5,835 nucleotides of DNA from Bacteroidota bacterium. GTDB lineage: Bacteria; Bacteroidota; Kryptoniia; Kryptoniales; JAKASW01. Of the stretch, positions 5,662 to 5,835 are shown piece after piece; position 1 is the stretch's first letter, and every line of letters begins with the position of its first letter. A model generated the notes under the pieces. That model ran no database searches. It worked only from the letters and a program-made list of their open reading frames with translations, and had not been told where the DNA came from. The stretch spans positions 1 to 5,835 of the forward strand of contig JAJYOS010000452.1 of the NCBI GenBank assembly GCA_021796055.1, written 5' to 3'. Made by a program: the position numbers and the translations under genes.

Positions 5662-5835
5662 ATGGCACAAACCATATACCAGAGTTTCGGATACGTTCTG
5701 CCGGAAGCAGTGCTCTCGATATTCCTTATCCTGACATTGCTGACGGCGCTTGCCGGCAAGAGAAGGAGTAAGTATTTGCCGGCATTCATGGCTCTGTTGG
5801 GATTTGTGGTCGCCGGTGTCTTTGTGTTCCAGCAA
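5662..5835 (+). CDS. nuoN: NADH-quinone oxidoreductase subunit N, N-terminal part (cut by window edge)
   Basis: The open frame from ATG 5662 runs to the last base, giving 58 residues starting MAQTIYQSFGYVLPEAVLS. A LPE motif followed by a hydrophobic helix (about 14-32), a short basic loop (GKRRSK, 33-38) and a second helix (about 39-56) is the usual beginning of NuoN (ND2), the antiporter-like channel nearest NuoK. The conserved channel residues lie beyond the window, so the call rests on the N-terminal pattern and on position after nuoM. The start lacks a clear Shine-Dalgarno and sits four bases after the heptad repeat. Confidence 0.88.
   Translation, partial: MAQTIYQSFGYVLPEAVLSIFLILTLLTALAGKRRSKYLPAFMALLGFVVAGVFVFQQ

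Overview
The window is a contiguous piece of a respiratory complex I operon, all on the + strand, in the canonical order nuoI-nuoJ-nuoK-nuoL-nuoM-nuoN. Five genes are complete, nuoN is cut by the right edge, and the first ~20-28 bases are probably the end of nuoH. Every assignment rests on family motifs readable in the proteins: two 4Fe-4S motifs in NuoI, the two membrane glutamates of NuoK, and the Glu/Lys/His proton-channel residues of NuoL and NuoM. I see no tRNA, rRNA, insertion sequence, CRISPR array or unrelated gene. No gene-free stretch reaches 300 bases; the longest gap is 120.

Organism: a Gram-negative-type bacterium with a NADH-dehydrogenase-like complex I and mid-range base composition. 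The look of NuoI, the ~700-residue NuoL and the AT-rich intergenic repeats make me think of the Bacteroidota/Chlorobiota/Ignavibacteriota neighbourhood. That is an impression, not a demonstration.

Layout: nuoI follows the upstream gene with almost no gap. It carries a ~90-residue Ala/Pro/Lys-rich tail absent from the compact family core. nuoJ and nuoK are separated by 2 bases, with the nuoK ribosome binding site inside the end of nuoJ. The other four junctions (nuoI-J, K-L, L-M, M-N; 68, 89, 69 and 120 bases) each hold an AT-rich repeat built on a 7-base period (GAATTNN/AAATTCA-like units). In three of them the repeat ends in TTGAGAA 7-8 bases before the next start codon. The nuoM-nuoN gap also contains a GC-rich hairpin.

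Together NuoI carries electrons through clusters N6a and N6b towards quinone. NuoL, M and N are the antiporter-like proton channels, and NuoJ and K form the link between the quinone site (NuoH) and those channels. The enzyme is well known. What deserves a second look is the heptad repeat system in the gaps, its placement next to start codons, and the NuoI tail. I did not find an undescribed multi-gene system here.
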